Counted from the stretch's first letter, positions 1 to 18,815 are shown. The stretch: DNA of 64,000 bases from Chanos chanos (GCF_902362185.1 NC_044497.1:27486501-27550500), one strand, 5' to 3'. Program-made: numbers and translations. The notes: a model not told the origin generated them from the sequence alone.

Positions 1-810
1 GATTCTCTGTAATTGTCAGTTACCGGGGAGGACAACTGATAGAGTCGATTTAATGAATTGGATGAAGACTCTGCCAGTATATTAAATCGGTTCTCTCAGT
101 CGGTTCAGTGTTTGGCAACACTGACCAATACAGCAACAAGCTGAGTTTAAGAACATGCAACAACACAACGGCATATTTGGTGTGGAGGGGTCAGTCAAGC
201 TAGATTGAAAATTAAAAGTAGATGCAATGTCACTATCGTCATCCAAAGTCCAAATTCCAATGCTGATGCAAACGCGCAACGAGATAGCGAGATTACGGAG
301 GAGCCTTTTGACAATAAATTTGGACAAAGAGTTTGTAATTTATTTCATCATGAAAACGAATAACTGCCTAATCGCAAGAGATGATGGTATCCTGACTTTA
401 AATATGTGAACATTCAACGATAACCCACATTTCTCCGTTTGCTCTCGTCTGTTCACAGGTAAGACAGATTTTGACTGAGAGAAAATGTCGATTCGTGTCA
501 TGCCTTTGTCTCGCTAACATAAGATAGAAAAAAGTAACACGAATGGGGGCTCACTAGTAATAATCAATAACGTGTCAGAGCGAGATCTCCCTGATCACGG
601 ACATATAGTCGATATCTTTCATTTCGTGGCATTCGCCCTTTCGTAACTCTTGAAATCCCGTTTTTACTTTGACATTTTAGAGAGACTTTTCAGTAGTTAC
701 GTGTTTCATCAAGAAATCACTGAAAACGTCATTAAAATGTAATCATGCAGCATAACATCAACTCTATATTCCTCTCAGTTAAGTGTTAAAACTATTCTTC
801 TGCTCTGTAG
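1..810. other. Upstream flank of dnajc22, no gene recognised
   Basis: No convincing coding exon is visible on either strand; the open frames are short and resemble no protein I know. A strong donor-like site (CACAG then gtaaga, exon end at 458) and an acceptor at 809-810 directly before the dnajc22 coding exon suggest that a noncoding first exon of dnajc22 ends at 458 and is spliced to 811. This is inference from splice signals only. Confidence 0.35.
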
Positions 811-822
811 TCAAGGCACTGA

Positions 823-2258
<1,436 letters not shown>

Positions 2259-4732
2259 TTTTCAGTGTACAGTGAAAACTGCTTTCAGCAGTTCATTAGT
2301 AGACATATCAAGGTCTCCTCACCTCACTGTAAGACAAACACACTGCTCATTGCTCAGTGTTTGATAATCATGATTTGTATGAATACATCAGACAAGGTAT
2401 TGAACATAAAAGCAATAGCTTTGCAATACTGTGGTGCCTTAAGTTTTCTTGCTGTTTCTAAAGTACATGCTGCTCAAAGAGGGGAAAGCGGAGGCCCTGA
2501 CCCGGATTCAACTCAGATTAAAAAAAAGCTTTACTGCCATCTTGTGGGTCTAGAGTATAACGGCATGAAGAATTAGAGCTCCCATGAAAATGATTAGAAA
2601 TTAAGAATGGCTTGCAAAATGTACAGAGCACCAATTGAAAGAATGTGCTCCATATGTTGAAAATAATGTTTCTTCAGTTTCCTAAATGTGAAGAGATTTT
2701 TCCTTACATTTTTTAACTGAAATTGCCGCATTATGTTATAGGCGACATAATTTGGAAAACAGTAGATATAATTCAGTCCAGTTATTCATGCTACCCCGTA
2801 ATCTGGGACAACACCGCTAAATTTTAAATGACGTATATTACCAGGGTGATATAACACATGTTGACAGGGCTTAGTCAGGAGTTCGTGTTTCTTTTTTCTT
2901 CCTTTCTTTTTTTCTCTTGAGTGCCTAACTTCACCAAGAATCGATGTTTTCGGCAATCTCATCTGATCAAGGATTCCGTTGTAGGGTTATTCGGGCCTGT
3001 ATCCCGGCATGGGCCCGGAAGTTGTTTGGGATTTCAGGTAAAAGATCCCGGAGATGCTGCCCTCGCCAGAGAAAATAAACAGTGATCCAGCTATATAAAT
3101 ATAATAACCACAGTTGATCGCCAGGTAAGGAAAGGGACAAAACAGATGTAAACAGTACTTTTTGTTCAAGGAAAAAGATAATAGGACAAATGCTGTGCTC
3201 TGTTTGGGTGAGTTTGTGTAGCTAGACGGCATCTGTCGACTGGTGGGTGCCATAGCAACGCCAACGGCTCACAAGAAACATTATTCCGCTTTAGTTAGAC
3301 ACGTCAAAATATCACCTATGTAGACGGCAACCGTTCAATCTCCAAATTTGCTATAAACACAGCACTTAAACCTTCTTTTGGTGCATATTTCAGCCTTGTC
3401 CCTTCCTTTTACCGAACTGTCACGTCTCGTTAGCTTGCTAACTACCGTAGCTAGCTTGTTAGCTTCTCCCAAGCCAAACTGGATAGAGCTGAATCTGCTT
3501 GTCATGACAAACGGAACACATCAACATAGTAACGATGGAACAGTGACAGTGACACAGATGCAGATAAAAAAACGTCATTTAGAAATTACCGTTCCGCCTC
3601 CAGTTATTGTCATGATGTTTGCAAACTGGTTTTGTCCAGATTCGTGGGTTCAGTTAAAATGATAAACTTTGACAGCCATCTAGATAAATGGCGCGTCCTC
3701 TTACGTTAGTTACCCCATTTGTCGTTTCCCCTAATTTGTTTTTGTAATGTATGCGTATCCCATGCTTTTCTGTCATGTTTAACTGGAGTATATGCAATCC
3801 GAGTACTTACATATTCTCAGAATTATGGTTTGAAATGTTTTTGAGTCAGATATTTAATTTAAAAGAATATGATAAAAGTTGTAATTATAAGCCAAATTAA
3901 TATAAAAGAAATGTATACTTAAAGACGTGTTTTTTTGTTGTTGTTGTTTTTTTTTTGTTTTTTTACACATTGTGTCCTGGGGTGCCCACTGCACAGCTTC
4001 CTGTGTGTAACTTTCATGAACTCTTATTTCAATGTTTATTAGTATTATGAATAAAGTACTAACCTACAAAAATAGAGTATGTGGATTAACTTACAGAATG
4101 ACTTGTGAGAAAATGCGAGATTGGAGTTTAGGTTTTTCTCAGTTCATTTATTTGTAAGACATGATGGGCAGTTTGATGTTTGATTTCTTGCTCATCCCTT
4201 GTACTTGACTTTCGTTTTCTTTCTCTTATCAACACGTGTCACTGATAGGTCAGAGAAAGAGAGGGGGAGTTATTCAGCTATGTACTTCACCTGCATAGAT
4301 TTCTCTGCTGGGTGGCATTTCCTTCTTTTATGGTTAATAGGTAACCCTCGCTAATAAGACAACTAATAAGATCAGACTGAGACGAAACTGCGCATTTGTG
4401 ATAGACAGATAGTAATTCAATTACCAAGCATATTCTGCATCAACAAGAAAGCCTACAAACTATCAGGAGGTAAATCTGTTCCTTGACTTGACATCAGAAG
4501 CAGAAGTCCTAGATTTTGAATCGTAGAAAGGGCAAGCCACGGTGAGTGGTACATTTCCTCAATGAAAATACATTGAGACCCATTTATTTTATCACTTTTA
4601 GGTTATACCTGAATGATGGTGACTGTTTACGATGCTCTAAAATAAAATCGGGATACTTCTTTATTTGGTTTTAAAAGATGTGTTATCTTGTCCGATGGAG
4701 AATTTTTTTTTTTTTTTAATTCTCTTCCATAG
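2259..4732. other. dnajc22 3'UTR, spacer and ikzf4 upstream region
   Basis: The first part should be the dnajc22 3'UTR; no clear AATAAA lies close behind the stop, and the nearest good one is at about 4051. Around 2980-3340 the DNA is richer in CpG and contains an RFX-type X-box, so a promoter may sit here that I cannot assign. A possible noncoding first exon of ikzf4 ends at 4541 before a strong gtgagt donor, and the next acceptor is at 4731-4732. No transposon remnant was recognised. Confidence 0.4.
3246..3259. promoter_or_regulatory. RFX X-box-like site
   Basis: GGTGCCATAGCAAC matches the palindromic RFX X-box (GTTGCCATGGCAAC) at 12 of 14 positions, in a CpG-richer patch. Such sites are typical of ciliary gene promoters. 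Which gene it would serve is unknown; dnajc22 ends 1 kb to the left and ikzf4 begins 1.3-1.5 kb to the right. Confidence 0.35.
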
Positions 4733-4747
4733 CCAGCTGGTGTGAGA

Positions 4748-8629
<3,882 letters not shown>

Positions 8630-9129
8630 GGAGGAGAAGGAGGCCTAAGAGGTGGGATGAAGGGGTAAGGGGAGGGAGCGAGAGGGAGGGAATACACAGA
8701 TAGACGTCTGCTGCTTTAAGATAACGCGGTGTCTGGGTTTGATCTGCACCAAGTTTGGCGCGGGGCACTTAAGCACTTGTTTTTATGGTTTGTAGACATT
8801 AGGTTCTGCTATTTGAAGGCTAACTGATGGAGGTTCAAAAAATTAAGATTGCGTGGACTTGCACCCACCATTTAGAGGGATCAATTGTATAGTAGAGTAG
8901 ATAAAACTAGAACAAAGGGACAAATCCCCCCCCTTTGATTGCACTCCCAAAATCAATCCATTTGGCAAGACAGCTGTTTTGCTTTAGAAGTGCCTTCCTT
9001 CAGTGAGGTTTACCTTTTATCTATAAGGTGGCAAAACGTGGTGCTTGTTAGGCTCCTTCAGGAGGCTCAATGTCTTGGCCGGAGAAGTCTGGTCTGATCA
9101 GTACTGGCACAGAGTCTGTAAGAGAGATG

Positions 9130-9139
9130 CGTGTGTGTG

Positions 9140-9174
<35 letters not shown>

Positions 9175-9181
9175 GTGTGCG
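9130..9181. repeat. (GT)n(GCGT)n microsatellite
   Basis: Alternating purine-pyrimidine run that shifts from GT to GCGT units, inside the putative ikzf4 3'UTR. Confidence 0.9.
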
Positions 9182-10864
9182 TAAGAATATTTAAGCAAGA
9201 GACGAGCTGAAAGCTTGCTGTGTAGAGCCAACCTGAGGTTCACAGGTACTATGAAGACTGTTTGTCCAGAATTGCTTGTGGTATTTCTGGACATCTGTGG
9301 TAATGCTGGAAAGGACTCAGAGACGATTACATGTGAGAGAGAGATAGACAGTGATAGAGAGGAGCAGAGACGATTACATATGAGAGAGATAGACAGTGAT
9401 AGAGAGAAGCAGAGCCTCTCTAAGGCTGGTAGACAAGGGGATAGTTGAGTGCTAGCCATATACTGTAAGCGGAGCACAGACATATATATTGCCTTAATAG
9501 TTGCTTTATCTGAACCCTGTTTGATATATAGCTGTGGAATTGCACATGGTTTTAATGCTGGACATTTTCGGGGAGATACAGTATTGTCCTGCGGCCGCTC
9601 GCCTAATTATGTCAGTCTTTAGCATTGAGATATAGCCCTCAATTTTTAAGTAAGACCGACAATTAGACATAGGCGTGGACTGTTGCAGTTTCTCTAAACT
9701 TGGTTGTGCGTTGACGTCTTATTTAAGTGGAGATGAACTTGAAACATTTTGCCTTAGTTTTTGAGTATTGCAGCCGTGGATAATCTTTGTCATAAAGAAC
9801 CTGTTTGGGGCTTGCTGCTTCCCTCGTGCCTCTGATTTTGAGTGTTGTTTTCAAAAAAAAAAAAAAAAATCATTCTACAGGTAGACTTTAGTTTTACAGT
9901 AACCATAAGGTCTGTTAAAAAATAGACACCTTTAGCTTTTGATCATCCAGAGATTTCCCCTCTACCCCTTAATCAGTCTCTGCTCTGGACCAAGTCATCA
10001 GATAGAGCGATGACCAGGTCTAACTCGCTATGGCACATTAGATTCCTCATTTTGACGTGGGGTACAAAACAGAATTTGGGGAGTGAAAATGCGGTGCAGT
10101 GAAAGAAAGCCTTAATTTTGCTGGTGCAGATCAAACACAGACCCGTGTTGTGTGTGGTGACTGGGGGGAGGGGAGGGGGGACAGGGGTTGTTACCTCGAT
10201 GGAGCATTGCACTTTTCTAACTCTGCTTAAATGTGAGTGTTTTGCTGGGGCTGTTTGGGTGGGCTTTTAAACCGAGGGGAGGGGGGGGGGGTCTAAAGGC
10301 TTTAGGGGATCACACGGTTCTGACTGATGACTGAGCTTTGAAACATATTCTTTTGTTTTGTTTTTGTTTTGTTTTTGTTTCTTTTTTTGTTTATTTTCTG
10401 AAATTGCTCTATTGCACTGATTTCTGATATATTAAAAAATGCTATTTAGAAGAAAAAAAAAAAACAAGTAACAATTTGATACATGAACATGTAGGTCATT
10501 AAGACCAGATCAACAGTGTGTCGTTTTTAAAGTTCTATAAATGCTATTTTCCTAAACGAAAGGGGTCATTGTCACAAAGGATGCCGAACAGAAATCTTTC
10601 CCCTCGCTGTAAAATTGGTGCTTGGTTGTTTGTGTGACCTTAATATTCGATTTAACTTGTGTCCTGTGCGCTTGTGTCTTGTGATGATGTCACTTAAGTT
10701 AATGCACCAAGGTACGCTTGATCCCCAATAACGATGAAATTGCTGCTTGATCCAAGGGAAAAGAGTGACAAAATATTGCATCATTTTGTACCGTCCTGCC
10801 AAGGTCTATGTATTGTGGCCTGTTCTACCAGAGGACATATCTTGCACAAATTGAGACAAAAACA

Positions 10865-10867
<3 letters not shown>

Positions 10868-10904
<37 letters not shown>
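10868..10904. repeat. (AT)n microsatellite
   Basis: About 18 AT units followed by imperfect ACTATA/TATAGT words up to about 10945, so the transcript could fold into AU hairpins. Confidence 0.9.
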
Positions 10905-10908
<4 letters not shown>

Positions 10909-11952
10909 TAACTATAACTATATATAACTATATAGTTCTAGTTATATACGTAAAACCTAAAGCACCAATGAATGAATTTTGTCAATGTCAGAGCTTTTGT
11001 TTTTAAAGATTGTTTGTTATCACCTTTTGTAAAGTGGACAGTGATTAAGGGTACCTGGGTTTTGTAGCATGCGTCTAACTTTGGCCTTTGTGAAGGTGGT
11101 CAGCTATTTCCCAAACTTGCTTGTTGTGTAATCCACTGGTTACACCTATTGCTAATTTTAAAAGCATCTGGAAACCTCTTAACATGTATGTTTGGGTTCA
11201 CATACATTTGAAAGTCTATAGTGTATACTATAAATGGTTGAGTTGGGGAATATAAATGAGACCAAATTCAGTATTTATTTTCGACTAATGACTTTGCGTC
11301 CTACGTAATTTCAGATAATTTAGTCTCTTTTTCTCTGCAAACATTATGATGATGTACTTGAAAATATTTTAAAGAAAGATAAATATATATGATAGATACG
11401 AATGCACTTATTGGTTGAAAAACAAACTGATGTAAATACCTTATGTATGATGAGTGAGAAAAGGTGGCACACATGCTTGTCTGTTTGCGAGGGATCAAGA
11501 CCTGTACAACTTGTGTGGAAAATTAGCTGCGAATTTTGCCCATTTCCTCTACCCCAACCCACCAGCTGTTTCTCCCCCAGATTTTCCTTCAGTCCCATTT
11601 ATGTGTGATGAACTTAAATTAATTTTTTAACGAACTGTGAAAAGACCTTAACAAGCAGCAACAGAGAAAGAGAGAAAGAAAATGAAAAAAAAAAGATATT
11701 GGGGGGGATAGGGGTTGGTCTCCCTGTCATTAGATACTTGGGCTTTCTCCTGGGTTCAATGTTTTTAAATATTTTGTGAGAAAAAAAAATGTATATGACA
11801 AAGAAAAAACTCTTTACCTCAAATTTGTTAAAATATATAAAACTGCCTCATGTTCTTTGAAAAGGTGTGTTGGTTTCCAGAGGTCTTGTTTATTGATTTT
11901 GTTTTAAAGAGGAGTGTAACCCAACATTCAGTTGAAGTAATTTTTCATGTCA

Positions 11953-11958
11953 AATAAA
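11953..11958 (+). terminator. ikzf4: Polyadenylation signal, probable distal ikzf4 site
   Basis: AATAAA followed by a T/G-rich stretch (TAATATTTGTTGT) that suits a downstream element. It is the last good plus-strand signal before the convergent rps26 gene. Confidence 0.5.
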
Positions 11959-11975
11959 GTAATATTTGTTGTAAA

Positions 11976-12714
11976 ATATTGTCCACAGATTTAGAGAGAA
12001 ACGAAAAACTTTTGGGGGAAAAAAACAAATTTCCACTCTCATTACACTGCCAATGCTAGGTCATCCTCAGAAAAACATCAGCAGGCAGACGAGATAAAAT
12101 TAAAAAAAAAAAGTTAGTTCATTCTCTGTTCATTTCCATGAATACATCAGCTTTCAGTCTGTAGATACACCACACATGCAATACAGGTTAAATATTACAG
12201 ATAAAAGTGCATTTAAGTGCATTGTCAACACATGCTCCATTCTCTGACATTTATTCAATTATTAAATTTTGTAGTGTTTAAGGCCTTCGTGTTCTAATCT
12301 CAAACACTGCACATTTAGTGCTTAATTCTAGTTAGTTCAAAACATACTATGGTATCCAAGGTTTTTTTTTTTTTTCTTTATCACAAAGCTCACTAAAGTC
12401 ACTGCAGCAGGAACTGCTTTAATAAAAATATATTTCCTGTAATATGTCATCATTCATTCTGCTGAAGACTAATTATTTTGGTCTGAACAGGGCATGACCT
12501 GAGATAATATTCAAGGTAAGGCAGAGAATTCTAGACTGAATGCAGACAAACTGCCATCATTTGGGATAATTACAGAGGCCAAGACAAAGTTGTTCATTTG
12601 AATGTGGACAGAGCAAATGTGCAGTCTGTGAAACTTCGACCCTCCTTGTCATTTCCAATTAGAATTGCTATTCAATCATTAAACAACACACTGCTTTTTG
12701 TTCCACCAAATCTC
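11976..12714. other. Spacer between convergent ikzf4 and rps26
   Basis: AT-rich DNA between the two facing polyadenylation signals. I see no coding exon, RNA gene or transposon in it. Confidence 0.5.
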
Positions 12715-12720
12715 TTTATT
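12715..12720 (-). terminator. rps26: Polyadenylation signal of rps26
   Basis: TTTATT on the plus strand, AATAAA on the minus strand, 44 bases beyond the rps26 stop. This gives the very short 3'UTR usual for ribosomal protein genes. Confidence 0.8.
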
Positions 12721-12763
12721 TTTTTTTTTTATTTTTAACACAAAAATGTTAAATTAATCCATA

Positions 12764-14187
<1,424 letters not shown>

Positions 14188-14203
14188 CTTGATTTCAGAG
14201 GCA

Positions 14204-14212
14204 GGAGAAAGG
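14204..14212 (-). promoter_or_regulatory. rps26: 5'TOP start site of rps26
   Basis: Read on the minus strand, CCTTTCTCC begins about 24 bases before the ATG. A C followed by a pyrimidine tract at the cap is the TOP signature of ribosomal protein mRNAs, which are translationally controlled through mTOR/LARP1. The exact cap base is inferred. Confidence 0.75.
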
Positions 14213-14825
14213 ACCGGAAGCTGTTTTACGTCAATTTTATAATGCCGCTCTGCTGGCGGAAGTTCGCAACGCCTCAACGCAAAATCGCATAATGCCATGC
14301 TTTGGCCAACCTATACAAGCTGTTAGTTTCCGCAAAATGCAGAATAGTTTAGATAAATGTAAAAGTAAATTCTACATTAAGGACCTTCTTAGGGAACATA
14401 TACTTTGGGTAAATGTTACATGCTTGGTGCACAATCACCGCTAGATGTCAGCGGAGGTCCTGTTATCGAAAGTTAAACTCCGGGCCCGTCAATACAAAAA
14501 AAAAAAATCAAACTGGTTGCTGTCCATTTGTCATCACGTAACATGGAAGCTTATACGCACACTTTCTGCATCCATAGCACTTCTCTTCTAGAATCATGCA
14601 AACTGCAATGTCAGATATGGGGATCACGAGTTGGACAGATCAGAGACTACACAATGAACAGGTATCTACATTTCAGTAAGTATGTTGTGTACAAAAGAGA
14701 AAAAAAAGACACATGCTAAATGATTGCCTGCTGGCTAATGCCACAGTCTAAAAGAGGGACTGATCTGTCTCTGGAAACTATTATAGAGTTGGGTGTATTG
14801 AGAGAAAGTGGGGCAATCAGGGATG

Positions 14826-14973
14826 TGTTTGTATGCATGTGTGTGCGCGCGCGTGTGTGTGTGTGTGCATGCACGCACGTGCTTGTGTGTGGTGTGTGTA
14901 TGTGTGCGTGTGTGTGTATGTGTGTGTGTGTGTGTGTGCATGTGTGCGCGCGTGCATGTGTGTGTGCATATGT
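14826..14973. repeat. Long compound (GT)n/(GC)n microsatellite
   Basis: Roughly 150 bases of nearly uninterrupted alternating purine-pyrimidine sequence, with GCGCGCGC blocks and GCATGC interruptions. Such a tract is a strong Z-DNA former. Confidence 0.93.
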
Positions 14974-15344
14974 GTTGGAGTGGGAGGAGAGAGATGTCCC
15001 GTTATGCAAGCGGATCTCAGCATGCATGCAGACTGGAGGGAGAGATGGTGTGGCTCCTGCGGTTGGCTGTCCCCTGTGTCACTGCTGTTAGGAAGCAGTT
15101 GCCAAAAGAAATGTCTCCTTCACAGGCTTAGCTACCAGATGCAGAGGGATCATGCATGAGATGAGAGCAAGAGTCCAATAATGAAAAAACGTCTGTGCAA
15201 TCAAATTCACACCCACACATATAATGCCCCTGAATAGTTGTGGCTGTCATCTTCCGGAAAACAACGAGTGGTCTTCAGCACAAAAACATGCTAAACATTA
15301 CCATCAAGACAGAGGCTTATGATACTGGAATACTGCATGTAGCA

Positions 15345-15410
15345 AGAGAGAGGGGGAGAGAGAGAGAGGGGAAGAGAGAGGGAGAGAGGAAGAGAGGGAG
15401 AGAGAGAGAT
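15345..15410. repeat. (GA)n / GGGA-rich purine tract
   Basis: About 66 bases of pure purine on the plus strand, with partial mirror symmetry typical of triplex-forming DNA. Confidence 0.9.
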
Positions 15411-16149
15411 TCAGATGGAGTGACACAGGAATGTGTCAGTGCTCCTTCAGTGTTCCTGTGAGCCACTACGTTCCTAAACTGCAGCAAATAAACATTCCTC
15501 TGCCCATGTGTCAGAGTTGAAAACTTGCCCAATGTTGCTGTAAAAAGAGCCAATAATTAAAACCAAAAAGTCCAGAACTTTCCCCCTTTGTCTTAAATGA
15601 TATTTTTCCAGTGGATTTCCCTTAGGCAATGTACCACTGATATTACCCTTTTTCTAATCTGGAGCTCTTGGAGGTATATATGCAGTGTGCAGCATTAATA
15701 TGGATGTGAAATAGAATCAGCTAAGGTTTGGGTAGTACTATCTAAAAACATAAAGAAGATACACACACTCTCACATGTTAGAAATCAAAGTAAAAAAGAC
15801 ACAGTATGTGCTGCACGCACACTCTTAAAATCTCAAAATCAGTTTTAACTGTTATGTTGAAAGAACGTGTCTTTCAATCTATCACTGCAAAACGCATTCA
15901 CTTGTAGAATAACAGTGCACTGAGATGTTGTGTCTGAAGACATAGTTTTGACAGTCACATGGTTGCAGAAGATTGAGTGAAAATTGGCCCAACTGGGAAC
16001 AGGCTGTCATGTCAGTGGAGTCAATCACGAGGTCGTGGTCTGTTTGTGTGTGGGGTCGATAACACAGTGTAAATTATTACAGTCACCCCCGCCCAACCTC
16101 CGCCACCCACGTTACCCACACACATGCAAGAAACAAGGATATCTCTCAC

Positions 16150-16151
<2 letters not shown>

Positions 16152-16190
<39 letters not shown>
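16152..16190. repeat. (CT)n microsatellite
   Basis: About 19 uninterrupted TC units. Confidence 0.95.
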
Positions 16191-16195
<5 letters not shown>

Positions 16196-17579
16196 CTGTT
16201 TCTCACACTATTGTATGCACACACAAACACATTTGGAGTCCTCCCACCTAAATTACACTCCATCTCGCACATTTCGATCCTCAGAGGCGCGTGAGTGTTT
16301 AGTGTGGTCTGGTGGTCTGTCAACATTTCCCACCCTGATTTTCTACTCAGAGCAAACACATCTCCAGAAAAGTGCTGCTTTTAAAGTGTCTGGGGCCTGT
16401 CTAACAATTCTGTAAGTCTTTGGTTTTCCACAGTCTCACATCTTCCTCACTTCCTCACATGCAAACCATGCCAAGTGTGTTGTGATGTCACTTGTTTTTT
16501 TTTTTTCGTTTTTATCCTTTTTCACCTCCACTGACTCAATTCTGCTTCAGAGTTATACAACTACTTTTTACTTACTAACTAATTAACTAAGTCCCAAATT
16601 AAGACTGTGTAATTATACTCAGAATAAATGTAATTTTTTTTTAACTCCATTGGTGTGCAAACAGTCCAGCCATAATCAATACTGTTCTTTATCCATCTTT
16701 GACATGTAATAATGGTCTAAACACATAGAGGGATTTCATTGCCTGTCATGTGTGCCATGATTCTGTCTTGTTGTTCTGTAAGAAGGCCATTGATAGACTG
16801 TTGATGAGAGAATGATGGAGATGTTACCAAACCAAAGCCATTGTGATGCAAGATGACTGTTTCTTTGGAGCCACCATCTGCTGAGAGGGTCAGGCAGTGC
16901 TTAGGGCTCAATTCTTTTTTGGAGTCAGCCTGCCTCCCAGCTGCTGTGCCCGGGCACTCCCAAAAATCCGCATACGACCACACTCACACACCTCCTAATT
17001 ACTGCACACTTGCCAACACGAATGATTCACGACACCCGGTTTTGATGAAAACCATGTCAGCGTTCAGTGCTATTTCTTTGTTTGTACTTGTTTCAGCACC
17101 GAACAAATTTTCTTTCTCCCCTTACAGACTACTGTGCTATCCTCTCGCTCTGGCAAAACTCAAGTACCCGAAGCCCACGCTCAGTCCTCGGCAACCTCTC
17201 CGCGGTACATGTTATTCAATGTGGTGACCCGGAGTGTATTCACATTCCACATACCCTCTTTGGCCCGTTTTGCCCCGACGGCCCCTGCCCCCTTCAACCC
17301 CTTCCACAGGCCCCGAGCCCTCGCAAGGGAAAACAATCTTCCACAATTTCACTGGAATTTTAATAAGAAGCTATGACCCAAGCTGTTGTGCTTTTTTTTT
17401 TTTCGTGGTCAGTATATCATCCTCCGAAGCCCGCCGAAATTGACCTGTTTGCTGTACGGTTCCCTCGAGCCCAATCCTGTCGAGTGATGAGAGTCTCTTT
17501 TCTCGATCTAATAACAACAGTAGGAGAAACTCTCTTCGGAAAAAAAAGCTTGTCTGAAAGAACCGCGCTCAGCCAATGC

Positions 17580-17840
17580 CTCTCTCTCACTCCAGGGCAG
17601 TGTGGTTTTGTCTTGGCCAATTATCAAGTGGCTTAATTTGTGCAGTTATTCAATTAGCCTCAAACCACTTTTAGCCATAAATTTTGTTGGTTTAGTTCCT
17701 TCTCAAGTCGAAGGTTCTTAAGAGACTCCTCTGAGCATTTAAATAAGAATTAACAGCGATGCCCTCCGTCCAATTAAAAGGGGGAGGCAATTAGTAAATC
17801 TTTCACTAGGGAAAGCCTAGATATGCAAAGACGGTCTTGC
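17580..17840. promoter_or_regulatory. Candidate wnt1 3' enhancer, homeodomain/POU-site cluster
   Basis: A repeat-free stretch with unusually dense homeodomain cores: GCCAATTATC, GGCTTAATTTG, TTCAATTAGCC, GAATTAAC, TCCAATTAAAAG and GCAATTAGTA, ending with an octamer-like ATATGCAAAG. It lies about 5.6-5.9 kb downstream of the wnt1 stop. Mouse Wnt1 is driven in midbrain, roof plate and neural tube by an enhancer in the 5.5 kb downstream of the gene that depends on homeodomain sites. The match in position and site content is suggestive; I cannot align it. Confidence 0.4.
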
Positions 17841-18269
17841 AGTTGTCTACCCTCTTTCTGAGTATTTACCCATCCATCCTGCATCCCTCCTCCCTTTCGT
17901 TCTTTACCAGTCCTCTTTCTCCGTCTTGCTTGTACCGTGCTATTTCTTTGGATCGCGGAGATGATGAATCGATCATTATTGAAGACTTGTTTTTTGTGTT
18001 CCTCTTAACCACATCTCTCTTTCCCAGCTTTCCTCCCTGCTTACCGCCTGGCAGGCCCGTGTGTCAAAGGTGGCTGCAGGAGAACAGACTGTGGGAACAG
18101 CCGGTCAGCCTCTCTTGCTCCCTTGCTCCCCAACCAGAGGGGCAGCCATCAATCCAAGCCTGCGTGAACCCCTCCTCCTCCTCCTCCTCCCCCTCCCCTC
18201 CTGCCTCCTCATGCACACAACCCCTCAACCCACACACCCGCTCCCCAATAATCCGCGGAAGCAATTTCA

Positions 18270-18345
18270 TCTCCACTCGGGTGGCGGCCCATTGTCGCCA
18301 GCCCCTTCAATCTTTCCTAATTAACTCTCGCTTTGTCCCATATCC
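18270..18345. promoter_or_regulatory. Candidate conserved element with SOX-like and TAATTA sites
   Basis: CCCATTGTCGCC resembles a SOX site and sits 35 bases from TTCCTAATTAACT, in repeat-free sequence between the other two candidate elements. Weak evidence on its own. Confidence 0.22.
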
Positions 18346-18639
18346 GAGCTCCTGGACTCATCTCTCCGACATTCCGATCAGGGCCGGTCCCTGCACTCCC
18401 AGGCAACCCCCGTACCCTAATCCCAACACCCCCTCCCTTCGCGAAACTCTTTCCATTTTTTTCTTCCAACCTGCCGATCACCTACTTACAGAGTTAGGTA
18501 GGGGCATTAACTCCTTAGGTTTTTTTTTTTTTTTTGAAAAGATAGACCAAGGGAGGGGGTAAGGAGGTGGGGGCCAGAAAGTGACTCCAACCCAGACAAT
18601 TAGAACAATGGGCCAGGCCAGTAGGGGGCTAACTCGCAG

Positions 18640-18815
18640 CGTCACGCCTGGACGGTGGGGTATTTTGTCGGTTTAATGAATTGTCCGTCAGTCCTTGGCC
18701 ACATCAGAGTCCGTGCAGGGAGAGGACAGCAGGGACCCAGACACTAAGTCAGTATTTATTACGCTGCCTTTGTCACTAATTGAGCTAATTATCACTGACT
18801 CCTTAGCACTCCCAC
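18640..18815. promoter_or_regulatory. Second candidate wnt1-side enhancer
   Basis: Repeat-free sequence with GGTTTAATGAATTG and a tight pair CTAATTGAG-CTAATTATC, flanked directly by a (CT)n tract. It lies 4.6-4.8 kb downstream of wnt1. Paired TAAT sites at this spacing suit homeodomain or LIM-homeodomain binding. Function is inferred only. Confidence 0.33.

Larger units (their letters stand above)
8630..11975 (+). other. ikzf4: Probable long 3'UTR of ikzf4
   Basis: About 3.3 kb follow the stop without another gene on either strand, ending at a canonical AATAAA at 11953-11958. Human IKZF4 also has a long 3'UTR. It contains a (GT/GC)n tract (9130-9181), an (AT)n tract (10868-10904), several A and T homopolymers, and a Pumilio-type TGTAAATA near 11430. 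The end point is inferred from the signal, not from transcripts. Confidence 0.6.
14230..17570. other. Spacer upstream of rps26, microsatellite-rich
   Basis: No coding exon is supported. Open frames between 14716 and 15159 are translations of the (GT)n tract and have no protein character. The rest is unique AT-rich sequence. Confidence 0.6.

Noticed and set aside
2534-2547. CTGCCATCTTGTGG, a CTCF-like word; another weak one near 14438
   Set aside because: One and two mismatches to the core; too common by chance to call.
14716-15159. Several overlapping open frames on both strands rich in Cys/Val or His/Thr
   Set aside because: They are translations of the (GT)n/(CA)n tract; low complexity, no family resemblance.
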